A stretch of 64,000 nt of DNA from Viola odorata (lineage: Eukaryota > Streptophyta > Magnoliopsida > Malpighiales > Violaceae). The stretch is from NCBI GenBank assembly GCA_963691705.1, contig OY829541.1, positions 10,720,564 to 10,784,563 on the forward strand, read 5' to 3'. The notes under the pieces are model-generated. The model was not told the DNA's origin and searched no databases. It saw only the letters and a list, made by a program, of their open reading frames with translations. This document shows, one piece after another, positions 23,853-33,655 of the stretch. The position numbers and the translations under genes are program-made. Position 1 is the stretch's first letter. The number at the start of each line of letters is the position of its first letter.

Positions 23853-24448
23853 CAGTGGCGGAGCTAGGATTTGATGATTGGGGGGCGAGATTAGTGATGG
23901 ATCTAGGATTTGTATTCAGGGGATGCGGGGGTTCGGGGGCAGCGCCCCCGAAATTTTTTTTTTGAAGTATTTTTAAAGAGAAGGCAAACGAGCTGAACGA
24001 AAAATTGAAAAAATGTTTAAGAATATTTGTATCCGTCACTAAATAACAAATATTTAGATAAACTTAACAAAAAGATAAATAAGAAGACAATATAGAGCTT
24101 GGACTACATCATTTTTGGTATGATCTTTTTCTATTAACAGCTTAGTCTTATTTCAGTTAGGAATTTGAAGTATAGGAGATGAATAGTGTAACTTTTTATC
24201 TGAAATTGATACTCAAATTAATTAGATTTACATTAATCACTTCTAGCTATAAAAATACACACTTATTCAAGATACAAGCATAGGATAGGCAATGACTTTT
24301 ACTATTCTAAACAAATTAAGCAATTCTTTGCTATAATTTTAATCCTTACACCACAAAATACCTGTCAAAATCCCTACTTGATATTTTTTTTTTAAAAAGC
24401 TAGAGGGCGCTGTAGCCCCCTCCTAGTCTCTTCGTGGCTCCGCCACTG
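23853..24448. mobile_element. Non-autonomous hAT element, 596 bp, with 8-bp TSD
   Basis: It begins CAGTGGCGGAGCTAGGATTT and ends GGCTCCGCCACTG. The 8-bp duplication GTCGCTAT is present on both sides (23845-23852 and 24449-24456). The 8-bp TSD and CAGTGGCGGAGC ends fit a hAT MITE. No coding capacity is seen. Confidence 0.85.
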
Positions 24449-24456
24449 GTCGCTAT

Positions 24457-25864
24457 TATTCTTGTTTATGGTACTAATTTGCTGGCTAGTAATACGATCA
24501 TCTGGTTGGATATTAGTTGTAAGCTATAGCAACATTGGTACCCATGGTGGGGTGGGGCCCATCCACAAACACAAATTATTAACTACATTCTCATTCAGCA
24601 TCTTTTCACCTTTACAATCGTACAAAGATTCAAGCTGGCATATAATTTTTTGTATGCCTAAAGATGTAATCAAAGAAAACGCTGGCGCAAATGCAATTAT
24701 GCTTACAAAGAATTAGAGAATGATTAGTGGCAGATATTCTAACATGATATTTTTCCTTTCTCATACTCGAATTTGAGATCACATAACCAATATCAGAACA
24801 ATAAAATTTTATGGTAGGAGAATATGCAGGCCAACTCGGCAAAGAACAAACAAGATTGTAGGGCATTACCAACATTCTAGAAATCAATATAATGGAGACG
24901 AGACGATGGTTTTGTGTAATATCCGATTTGGAGCAGACCAGGGGATGGGAAAACCCGCTCATTTTAAGGAGACTCAAGCCCCTATGGTATATTTGACAAC
25001 GGATCTCTTGATGTCTATATTCACTCTTTCAGTATTATAATCTCAAATTACATTAATGTTAGTCCTCAAATTACCAATGAGCGGTCGATTTGTTGTCAAT
25101 CTATCATTGCTGCCCTAAGAAGCAAATACGAAGAACACCCACCAGGCCACCTGAAATTTACAAGCATCAATTTATTCATTAAATAGCTCAATTGCTTATC
25201 TTTTCGCTCTAAATTAATATCAATTTATAGCATTAATTATCATTTTCCCCCCAAATTCCTACCCTTATTCGGCAATCAAACAATCAATTCATAAAATCAT
25301 AAGTTTCAATTTCAATTCTAAGCACATGCATTTCGTTGATCAAGTTCAAATCTTCATCATCATGGTAAAACAAGTTACATACTTCATTTTTCTTGATAAT
25401 TAATTACATGCAAAGCTTCAATTCTTCAATCTATCATCACTTTAGCAAATTTTAACCAGTACTTTGAACACCAAGTGCAATCCAAACAAAACAAGAATGA
25501 TAGAAGAAAAATCCAGCAAATTAAGACAAGAAGAAGTGATATTTAACCTTGATTGAGCACTACGAATTGGGTTTTATTTGTTGAATTGAGAAAGAGAAGA
25601 AAAAAGAAAGCCCATAGATAACCAAATCAACTGGGCTTGCCCATTGGTGAAAAGGATCCAACATTAACAATATGGGCTTGACCGCACTGTACATATTGTC
25701 TTGACAAATCTCGTAGGGTCTCCTTTTCTTTTATTTTTTTAATTTCAATTTAGCTTTACCAAAACAAAGGCACAAGACTGCATAACTATAATCTTGTTAT
25801 GGTACTAATTTTGTGGTATTTTTTATAAAACATTTATCCTTGTTTTATTTAGTAATAAAAGATA
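24457..25864. other. Intergenic stretch with no recognised gene
   Basis: Two overlapping ORFs of 84 and 115 codons (24462-24716 plus, 24630-24977 minus) show no domain or motif I recognise and look like chance. The rest is AT-rich without repeats that I can support. Confidence 0.4.
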
Positions 25865-25905
25865 CTCCCTCCGTCTTTTAATAAATGACTTTCTGAAACA
25901 GTAAC
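25865..25905. mobile_element. Left half of a Stowaway MITE
   Basis: CTCCCTCCGTCTTTTAATAA follows a TA and is typical of a Stowaway end. It is cut after 41 bp by the sequence starting TAGGGCTGTCC. I could not find its right half in the window. Confidence 0.6.
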
Positions 25906-26090
25906 TAGGGCTGTCCATCGGTCGGTATATCGGTATACCTACCGAAATATTTCGGTATTCGGTATACCGAATTGTCAAAAAAAATTACCATACCGTACTG
26001 AATTGAATTTCGGTACCGTACCGAAATACCGAAATTCATTCGGTACGGTATTTCGATATACCAAAATACCGAATTAATTATTTATTAAAG
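25906..26090. mobile_element. hAT-like terminus with dense CGGTA subterminal motifs
   Basis: TAGGGCTGTCCATCGGTCGG is a typical plant hAT end. The next ~170 bp are crowded with CGGTAT/ATACCG and CCGAAAT motifs in both orientations, which could be transposase binding sites. No matching right end or 8-bp TSD partner (ACAGTAAC expected) was found, so the element is broken or rearranged. Confidence 0.55.
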
Positions 26091-26107
26091 GCTTTAACAA
26101 TTCCTTT

Positions 26108-26344
26108 TTGTCCCCTGAATTACAGGGGAAAAGGGATTTTTTGAAGCAAAGAGGGACTGCCTTACTGCCACTGGAATCGTTCATTGACCCGGTTGTGAAG
26201 AAGATCAAACTGTCAGAAAAATGGACTTCTTTAAACTTGAAACACACCAAATTTCACACACTCAAAAAGGGGGGGAAAGAGAGGCCTTTGCCTCATTGTT
26301 GTCCCACTGAAATGAATTTTTTAATACTAAGCAATGCACAATAG
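26108..26344 (+). CDS. Unidentified exon-like ORF
   Basis: The frame reads GKRDFLKQRGTALLPLESF, then IDPVVKKIKLSEKWTSLNLK, after an AG acceptor-like TGAATTACAG at about 26130. The composition looks like a real protein exon (charged, no low complexity), but I do not recognise the family. It ends at a stop near 26344. It lies in transposon-rich DNA and may be a captured exon. Confidence 0.25.
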   Translation: MSPELQGKRDFLKQRGTALLPLESFIDPVVKKIKLSEKWTSLNLKHTKFHTLKKGGKERPLPHCCPTEMNFLILSNAQ

Positions 26345-26623
26345 CCTGCAGTTGTACATCTTATCAATGATGAATTCGCACTTCATGCTGCACCATTATG
26401 TAAAGGCTAGTGATGCACTAAAAGGACAGCAAAATATTAGATTCAGATGGGCACCAAAAACCAGATCAAGATGCTAAAACAAAGCACGATGGTTGAGCTT
26501 AGTTATCAGGCAAATTCAGAATGAAAACCATGCATGAGCTGATTTGACTAATGGCCATGCAACAGAAATAAGTAGGAGTAAATAGCAACAGAAGAGAAAT
26601 TGATGAAATCAGCTAACATATGC

Positions 26624-26640
26624 ACCCCCCCCCCCCCTTC
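26624..26640. repeat. Poly-C tract
   Basis: A run of about 14 C followed by a C-rich segment. This is a simple-sequence repeat and its length could be wrong in an assembly. Confidence 0.7.
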
Positions 26641-26994
26641 CCCAACGCCCCCCGAGACAAAAATTAGAGAAGAAAAAACAAAAGCCATACCTTTGGCTGC
26701 ATAAGAGGATAACTTTCAACCTGAGAGTGGTGGTTCTGCTTATCATTAAGTAAGTGCATTTTATTTGTGGACCTCTTACCATTCTGCTCATTGTTCATGT
26801 GATTGACACGAAGAAATCAGTTATAATAATAGATTTGTTGCTGAAACCAACAATCAAAACACAAATCGCAAAGGTCTTCAACAAACTAAAGTATTACACG
26901 AAATAAAATTCAACCTACTAGCATGCATAACAAGTGACTACCAGATGGAAAGTTTCACATTTCATGTCTAGTGATATCAATCTAAGCATAACAC

Positions 26995-27092
26995 TTAATC
27001 AAACAAGCTGAAACACATGTCATCATCCTCACACTCCTCCTTCTCTTCCTTCTTCTCCACTACCTTGGCAGCAACAGCTGGGGCAACATAGC
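26995..27092 (-). pseudogene. C-terminal tail of a 60S acidic ribosomal P-protein (P0-like)
   Basis: The minus-strand frame reads VAPAVAAKVVEKKEEKEE, then CEDDDMCFSLFD and a stop. The alanine/proline hinge, the acidic Lys/Glu run and the terminal D-D-D-M-x-F-S-L-F-D are the signature of the ribosomal stalk P-proteins, where this tail recruits elongation factors. Two positions that are normally Ser and Gly are Cys here. Upstream, about 27165-27200 could encode DVKEYLK, which resembles the stretch before the P0 hinge, but the same bases may be a hAT exon. With the rest of the gene absent this is a fragment. Confidence 0.6.
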
Positions 27093-27262
27093 AAGAAAGA
27101 TAAGCAAGAAACCGATTATTTTAATCAAACAACACAGCAATCCCTAAAGGAGAAACATCAAAGAACAAACCTTCAAGTACTCCTTCACATCTCTGAAATT
27201 GTTGGCTCTGATATCAGTTTCGACAAATCTAAAACATAAAAGTTCAAGTTAAATTAAAAGAA

Positions 27263-29506
27263 TCAGGGGATAACATTGTAATGTAAACATTGAAGAGAAT
27301 AAGTTAAGCTCTTACCAGAATCCAATTTATCAAGTTCATTTATGTTCTCCTCCACAATGGGTTCATTGGATGTCCTAATCCAATCTTGGGTGCATACAAG
27401 TCCTTGCACAACTCTAGGTGTTAGAGAACTCCTAAATGAATCAAGGATTCTCCCACCAGTGCTGAAGGCAGACTCTGACGCCACAGTGGAAACAGGAACT
27501 GACAAGACATCTCTAGCCATTTTTGATAGAATTGGGAATCGTGGAGAATGTTTTTTCCACCAATCCAATAAAACAAATTCACTGTTATCGGTCACTGCAG
27601 GCTCTTGTAAATATAACTCTAACTCTGAACCACCCTCTACAGCAGCTCCACAATCAGATTTAAACTTCTTAAATCTATTCTTTCTAGCATCCAATAACTG
27701 TGCAGCCTTGACATTTGAACTTTTTCTTTTTTCTCTTGATTTGTCACCTTCTGTTGCATCTCCTTCCTTCCTTGGGTTGTACATTTCAAAATATGAATGG
27801 TATAATTTACCAATCTCCTCCCTCACTTTCTTCCCCATTCTCCCACCACTTTCACTTCCATGCAAATCATTTAAGGAGAACTGAACATACACAAATTTAT
27901 TTCTTGGATCTAAAATGGACGAAATGTAAAATAAAGAATTATACTTTGTGACGTCTCCCCAATATTTGTCAAGCTTCTCCTTCATGCTATCAGCCATAAT
28001 GCTTAACTCATAATCACTCCCATCTTGCCATTCATTCAACAAGGTTGCTACATTTGTTATCTCATCAAAATAGGCATTGGCAGTTACATAATGAGAACCA
28101 GAAACAAACTTTGTTAAATCATAGAAAAACCTGAGACAGTTTGCAAACCTCCTAGCACAATTCCAATCTTCTTCCGTTGGAACTCCCTCATAAGTATGTA
28201 CTTTTGCAATACCAGCATCCTCATTTTCCAAGTCCAAGTTGTCCTCTTCCTCCTCTTCCTCAATTAAGCTATGTTGTCCTCCTTTTTTCAATCCCTTACT
28301 CTCAAGCTCAATTTTGAAATAAGGGTCCAAATCACCATAGGCTTCAAAATCTTTCTCATAATTGCAAGCACTCTCCAACATTAGATATGTGGAATTCCAC
28401 CTTGTACATACATCCAAACACAAACCAGCATTGCATTCTATATTTTCTCTCTCAACACATGCTTTAAACTTGAGAAGTCTAGAGGGAGACTGTCTAACAT
28501 ACCTTACTGTTTCCCTTATCCTAAAAATTGACTTCATATTATGTTTCAAACCATTAGTCACCACCAAATTGATTATGTGTGCAATGCATCTAACATGTAG
28601 AAATTCCCCTCCCAAAATACTTGCTCCCAACCCTGTCATCTTTTTTCTAATCCAATTAACAGCCCTATCATTGGACTTTGCATTGTCCACTGTGATTGTG
28701 AACACTTTACTCATCAAACCCCACTCACTTAGACACTTTTCTAAAGCTTTTCCTATTGCATCCCCCTTGTGACTGGAAATTGGACAGAAATTAATTATAT
28801 TTTTGTGCAATTTCCAGTCATTACCAATGAAGTGAGCAGTAACACACATGTAATTTATTCTTTGAATTGATGTCCATGTGTCAGTGGTTATAGAAACCCT
28901 CTGACAGTTGCTACTAAAAAGTAGTTTCATCTTCATCTTTTCATCCACATATCTTGTAACACATGCCCTAGAAATAGTTTGCCTAGAGGGTACTTTAAAC
29001 CTTGGTTGCACAATTCTCATAAATTTTCTAAACCCTTTCCCTTCTACAAACCTAAATGGAAGCTCATCCTCAATAACCATACCAGCCAAAGCGACCTTAG
29101 ATGCTTCTTGATCAAATACCCAATTAGTTAAAGATGCAGCAGAACTAGATTCATCAACTTGATAATTAAGTACAGTCTGGTTATGGTCACTTGTTTGTGG
29201 TTTTTTCTTACAAGTAAGCATATGACTATGTAAACCAGAGGTACCATTTCTCTGTGGATGAGCAGGTACCTCCTTATCACAGAAAAGTCACTTACCTACT
29301 CGTTCACCATCTTCATTATCCATTTTAATGAATTGCTTCCAAGCAACAGACCTTGAGGGCATTATCTTCCTTGGCTTTGGTCGGCTAGCCGAATCAGTTG
29401 CAGGTTGGACAGCTGCTTCAACTTCAGCTCCAACTTCAATACCTTGCCCAATAGTTGCAGGTCCTTGCCCATCACAGTCTGTGTTTGCCATAGCCTCAAA
29501 CTCCAT
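27263..29506 (-). pseudogene. hAT transposase (RICESLEEPER-like), one in-frame stop
   Basis: The frame runs from MEFEAMANTDCDG (29506) to a stop at 27263, about 747 codons, broken only by TGA at about 29289. Domains: a BED zinc finger (residues ~55-100: SVAWKQF, C-D-K-E, HSHMLTC), the RNase-H-like core with TTDTWTS (first Asp), TVDNAKSND (second Asp) and VASESAFS (Glu), and the hAT dimerisation region ending TPRVVQGLVCTQDW. The stop falls exactly where the first zinc-binding Cys of the finger (KCxxC) is expected, as if TGT or TGC became TGA. A downstream Met (29221) would give 652 residues with the catalytic core but only the end of the finger. A GT donor at 27315 and an AG at 27229 allow a spliced C-terminus ending at 27185. 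Confidence 0.85.
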
Positions 29507-29548
29507 TATAAGAAAAATCTGTATGAAATAAAACAATAATTTCAATGT

Positions 29549-32500
29549 TTACACACTCAAAAAATTCCAACCTGCTTCGGCATGTTGGGGGGCAGGTTCA
29601 GAAATGAACGGTGGTGGTATAGCTGGTTCGGCAACCACAACTTGTGGTATAGCTGATCCAGTAACCTGCATTTAGGAACAATAAGTAATTAATATATAAT
29701 TGCAATAAAACATAATAAAACATAAGAGATAAAGTTCCTGACCTGGTCCTCTGGTTTGTTAGGGCAAGTATTGGCTCTATGGCCATATTTCTTGCATATA
29801 CTGCATGCCATCTTCCTTCCTTTCTGGCTCATTTTAGTCCCACATTGGGCTGGCTCCCAACCTTCTCGTCTCCTTAGCTTCTTCGGTCTCCCAGGAAATT
29901 TTACAAAGGAAGGTGGCCTGATTGATGTAACTGCCACTCTTGGCCAAAATTTCTTACATTGCACAGATTTGATAGGGTTCTTGTAAGACAATTCAAACAT
30001 TTCCCGGCTATACCAACTGGACACAAAGCCTCTAACATCCAAATTGTTACTCTCATTAACAATAACACACATAGCATGTGCACAAGGTATACCGGTTAGT
30101 TCCCACATCCTACATGTACAAGTATATTTTTCTAAGCTCACCACCCAACTAGTGTCTTCATCTAAGTGCACTTCAAATCCATCGTCCTCATTACTGTCCA
30201 CATAGAAGTTTGCACTCTCTTCCACATTATGATTAATCTTCTTCCAAATATTAGGGCCAAAACCATCCTTAAACTTCTCCACAAAACTCTCTCTCTCCTT
30301 AAACCTCTTGAAAACCATTTTACGAATTGACTCAAATAGTTTGATAATAGATTTGTATCTAGACTCTATTATCAAACTATTAAAAGTTTCACTCATATTA
30401 TTATCAACAACATCAGAACAACAAGAAGTATTTTGGAAAGCTTTGCACCAGTAACTTGAAGGTACCTCAAGAAAATCAGACACCGCTGTGGTGGACATAC
30501 CTCTTAAAATCTCCAATTCATCAAGAAAATCTGGTACTGTGGATGCCTTACAGGTAGTCCAAAATTGCATGTGCAAATCCTCACGTGTGTGTACTTTTCT
30601 CCACTTAGCAAAGATGTGTCTGGCACATCTTCTACTAACAGCCGACGGCATAAGCTCATTAATGGCAGCAAGCAAACCCTACACATTAATTTGTATACAT
30701 TTAAGATCCACAACATGTTTATGAGAAATATGCTACTGACACATTTTCATACATTTTCAAGCAGACATAGAAATAATGGTTCAAAGATGAATGGCACCAG
30801 CAAAGAAATGAAATGAATGTTATTATTATCAACCCAGTAAAAACAAGTCGAGAGTAATGTCAGAAAATTCTTGAGTTAAATATGTACCTTTTGTTGGCCG
30901 GACTTGAATGTCAACCCTTCTCCTCGAGCAATGATAGGAGTACCATCCGAAGCATAAACAAAGTTTCCTCCCGCAACATCCAAATCCCCCATGAGAAGTT
31001 CCAGGAACCATTTCCATGTATCCTTACACTCATATCCAACAATCGCCCATGAAATTGGGTAGATCTGGTCGTTTGCATCCCTACCTATTGCAGAAAGGAT
31101 CTCTCCCTTAAATGGTCCCTTCAGAAAGCACCCATCCAGCCCAATAATCTTCCTACAAGCATCATTAAATCCTTTTCTAACACCATCAAAATAGACATAC
31201 ATCCTTTTGAAGACTCCGTCCTCATGCTCCAAAACGATGGTGCTACTAGGATTACTCTTCAGCTCCGCGGCATAATCCTCCAATCTAGCAAATTCCTTTA
31301 GAGGATCTCCAATATAATGCTCAACAATCTTTTGCCTAGCATGCTTACACTGGCCCCTTGAAACTTTGATCCTTGTCTGCCCCTTAAAATGGTCCATCAT
31401 TTCTGCTATAGTTAGTTTCAAGGTAACCTTCTTAAGACGATTCATGAACCACTCAGCTAGAGACTTATAAGTAAGGCAAGAGATGTGAAATTGTTTCTGG
31501 CAAGTGTGGTTACCTACAAAAGTTTTCACCATCCACTGACCGCTCCTACCATCAATTGAGCAAAGAATTCTCCAATGACAGTCATTACTCTTGCATACAG
31601 CTCTACACCTCTTCTTCTCATTTTGCACAAATCGCACATCTCTCCTACTTTGTATGGCATGCCTCTCCACAGCTTTCTTAAACTCTCTCTTGTTGGGAAA
31701 AACCATACAAACAAAGAATCGAGGAATTTGCTCACCTTTTTTAAATCGCTGCCTTCTGTAAGGAATTCTCACTCCATGTTCAGCCTCGCTGTCGCTGCTA
31801 GAAGTCAAAAGGCTACCCTCTGAGTCGCTGCCAAAATACACCTCATCGACCTCCTCACCAGCTACATCAATATTATTTTTTCGGGCTGCTCTTCTTCCAA
31901 TTTCTCTTCTTATCTCATCCACAATATCTTCTACTCCACTAGCTGTTCTTCTCACACCAGGACCACTCAACTCACTTGGGCCACCATCCTCCACTGGACT
32001 CCTCTCCAAATCAGACCCTTCAATACCCTCTCTTTCGTCCACTATTTTTCCCTCAATACCCTCACTTTCTTCCACTATTTTCCCCTTTTTACCCTCACTT
32101 TCTTCCACTATTTTTTCCTTTTTACCCCTTCTTTTGAAATTTATTTTTAGATCCCGAGCCCTCATTAACTCCTCATTCTCATCCCCTGACAAATACGGGC
32201 AGTCCATCCAGTACTCATCACCTATACGATCATTTTCATCGTCATTTTCATAGTCACTTTCCCCATGCTTTGTCTCATAACCCTCATTTTCATAGTCATT
32301 TTCAACTACACCTTTTTCCTTACTGCACCCACTATCCAGCCTGTGTCCATGTTCTGATATCCGCAACTTACCACACATGACCTTGGGGTTTTGGTCAGCA
32401 AAATAAGGATGGATTGACTCACCATGTTCTACATATATATTGACACAATTATGCTCCAATACATAACTAATGAACCCACCAAACGTACTGTCACCATCGA

Positions 32501-32718
32501 GTACTTTTAAACTCTCTCAAGCCCATACCAGCACAGTACTCATCATACCACAACTTGCCTATTTTTTTGTACCCAAAGTCCCCACACTTGTCTAATATTG
32601 AAAAAAAGGAAACCAAATCAGCATCAATTGTGTCTTCAACAGTGGTCCCACTAACATACATCCATTCACTAATTGACCTAATAAATTTTCCACCTATATA
32701 AAATCTAAAGGTTGTCAT
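29549..32718 (-). pseudogene. MULE (Mutator-like) transposase, four exons, one frameshift
   Basis: Pieces on the minus strand: 32718-~32508, ~32507-30888, 30678-29743 and 29665-29549 (stop TAA). Order: PB1-like N-terminal domain of plant MuDR proteins (FRFYIGGKF, GDFGYKKIGKLWYDEY), an acidic Glu/Lys linker with repeated IVEESEG, the MuDR DNA-binding domain (KCRAVCK-like, VGNHTCQ), the MULE catalytic core (GLDGCFLKGPFKGEILSAIG, WAIVGYE), a SWIM zinc finger (CTCRMWELTGIPCAH) and a CCHC knuckle (CSICKKYGHRANTC). Introns at 30887-30679 and 29742-29666 have GT/AG ends and keep the frame. The only damage seen is an extra A in an AAAA run near 32508, where REFK must shift to VLDGDSTFGGFI. If that is a sequencing error or is spliced around, the gene would be intact. 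Confidence 0.85.
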
Positions 32719-33417
32719 CTTAATAGTAATGCTTCCCTGGGCACACTGTCATAGATAAAAAAAGATGTCTGGTCAGGAATCTATGCCCAACATGACTGCC
32801 AACAGTTGAATAATGCTAAGTTTACATAGTGGAGGTGCCATTTAAAACGTCATCTAAATCTCAGCCAACTCAAACCCTATATATTATTAATTGGTTCACA
32901 ACACATACGAATAAACAATTGATTCACCATGTACAAACTCTGTTTATCCCATTAAATAATTTAGAGGAAATCAAAAAATCCAACATCTCTCCTACTGTAA
33001 CAGAAAAGGAAAACTTACTTAATAGGAACGATTCTAACAAGTTTGGTCTTCGAGGAAAACACCTTTGCCCGCTCCTCACAACGAGCCTCGAGTGGCTGCA
33101 ACCCTAATATCAAACACAAATATCAATAAAATCAATAAATTAAAATATCAATAAACCTTAATTAAACATATAAATCAATAAACCCTATCAAATCTATATC
33201 GATAAACCCTAATTAAACTAAATATCAAACCTTTGGTGACAGATTGAAGACACAGAGGTGAGAGATTGTGGAAGCAAACGACGCGATTGTGGAAGGGGAA
33301 CAGGAACGGGAACGATGGTTGAGAGCGAGAGGTTGAAGAAGGGGATTAGGGTTTCCTGGTTTGAAGACACGAGCGTCGATGATGGATTAATCTTTAACTT
33401 GAATGACATGTCACTCA
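32719..33417. other. Region upstream of the MULE gene, no coding feature supported
   Basis: AT-rich 5' flank of the MULE gene with a run of short AAATATCAATAAA-like repeats (about 33110-33230). A 66-codon minus-strand ORF at 33218-33418 has no recognised domain. Confidence 0.4.
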
Positions 33418-33655
33418 AAAATGAGTGAACTACATGTCGTCCACTGAAACCAGATCCTTCGGGTCGGGTTGGAGGAAATCAAGTCAATTTTGCCTACGTG
33501 GCATGCCACGTAAGCCACATCCGACGTGGCGTCCGACGTGGCATGCCACGTCGGCGAGTTAACGGCAGAACATGGACGGCGTGAGGGTGAGGTACCAAAT
33601 GTGTCGTTGTGTTTGAGTGTAGGTACGTTTTAAATCAAAAAAAAAACAAAGGTAC
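33418..33655. mobile_element. Probable terminal region of the MULE, with ACGTGGC palindromes
   Basis: This stretch is GC-richer than its surroundings. It holds the 16-bp palindrome ACGTGGCATGCCACGT twice (about 33499 and 33536) and further GACGTGGC copies. It ends with GGTACCAAATGTGTCGTT and AGGTACGTTTTAAATC, a style of ending common in plant MULE-like terminal repeats. The matching left end was not found, and element B sits directly against its right edge. Confidence 0.45.

Noticed and set aside
24462..24977. 84- and 115-codon ORFs on opposite strands
   Set aside because: They overlap each other and have no family, signal or splice support.
27342..31823. Plus-strand ORFs up to 180 codons
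   Set aside because: They are antisense shadows of the hAT and MULE transposase frames.
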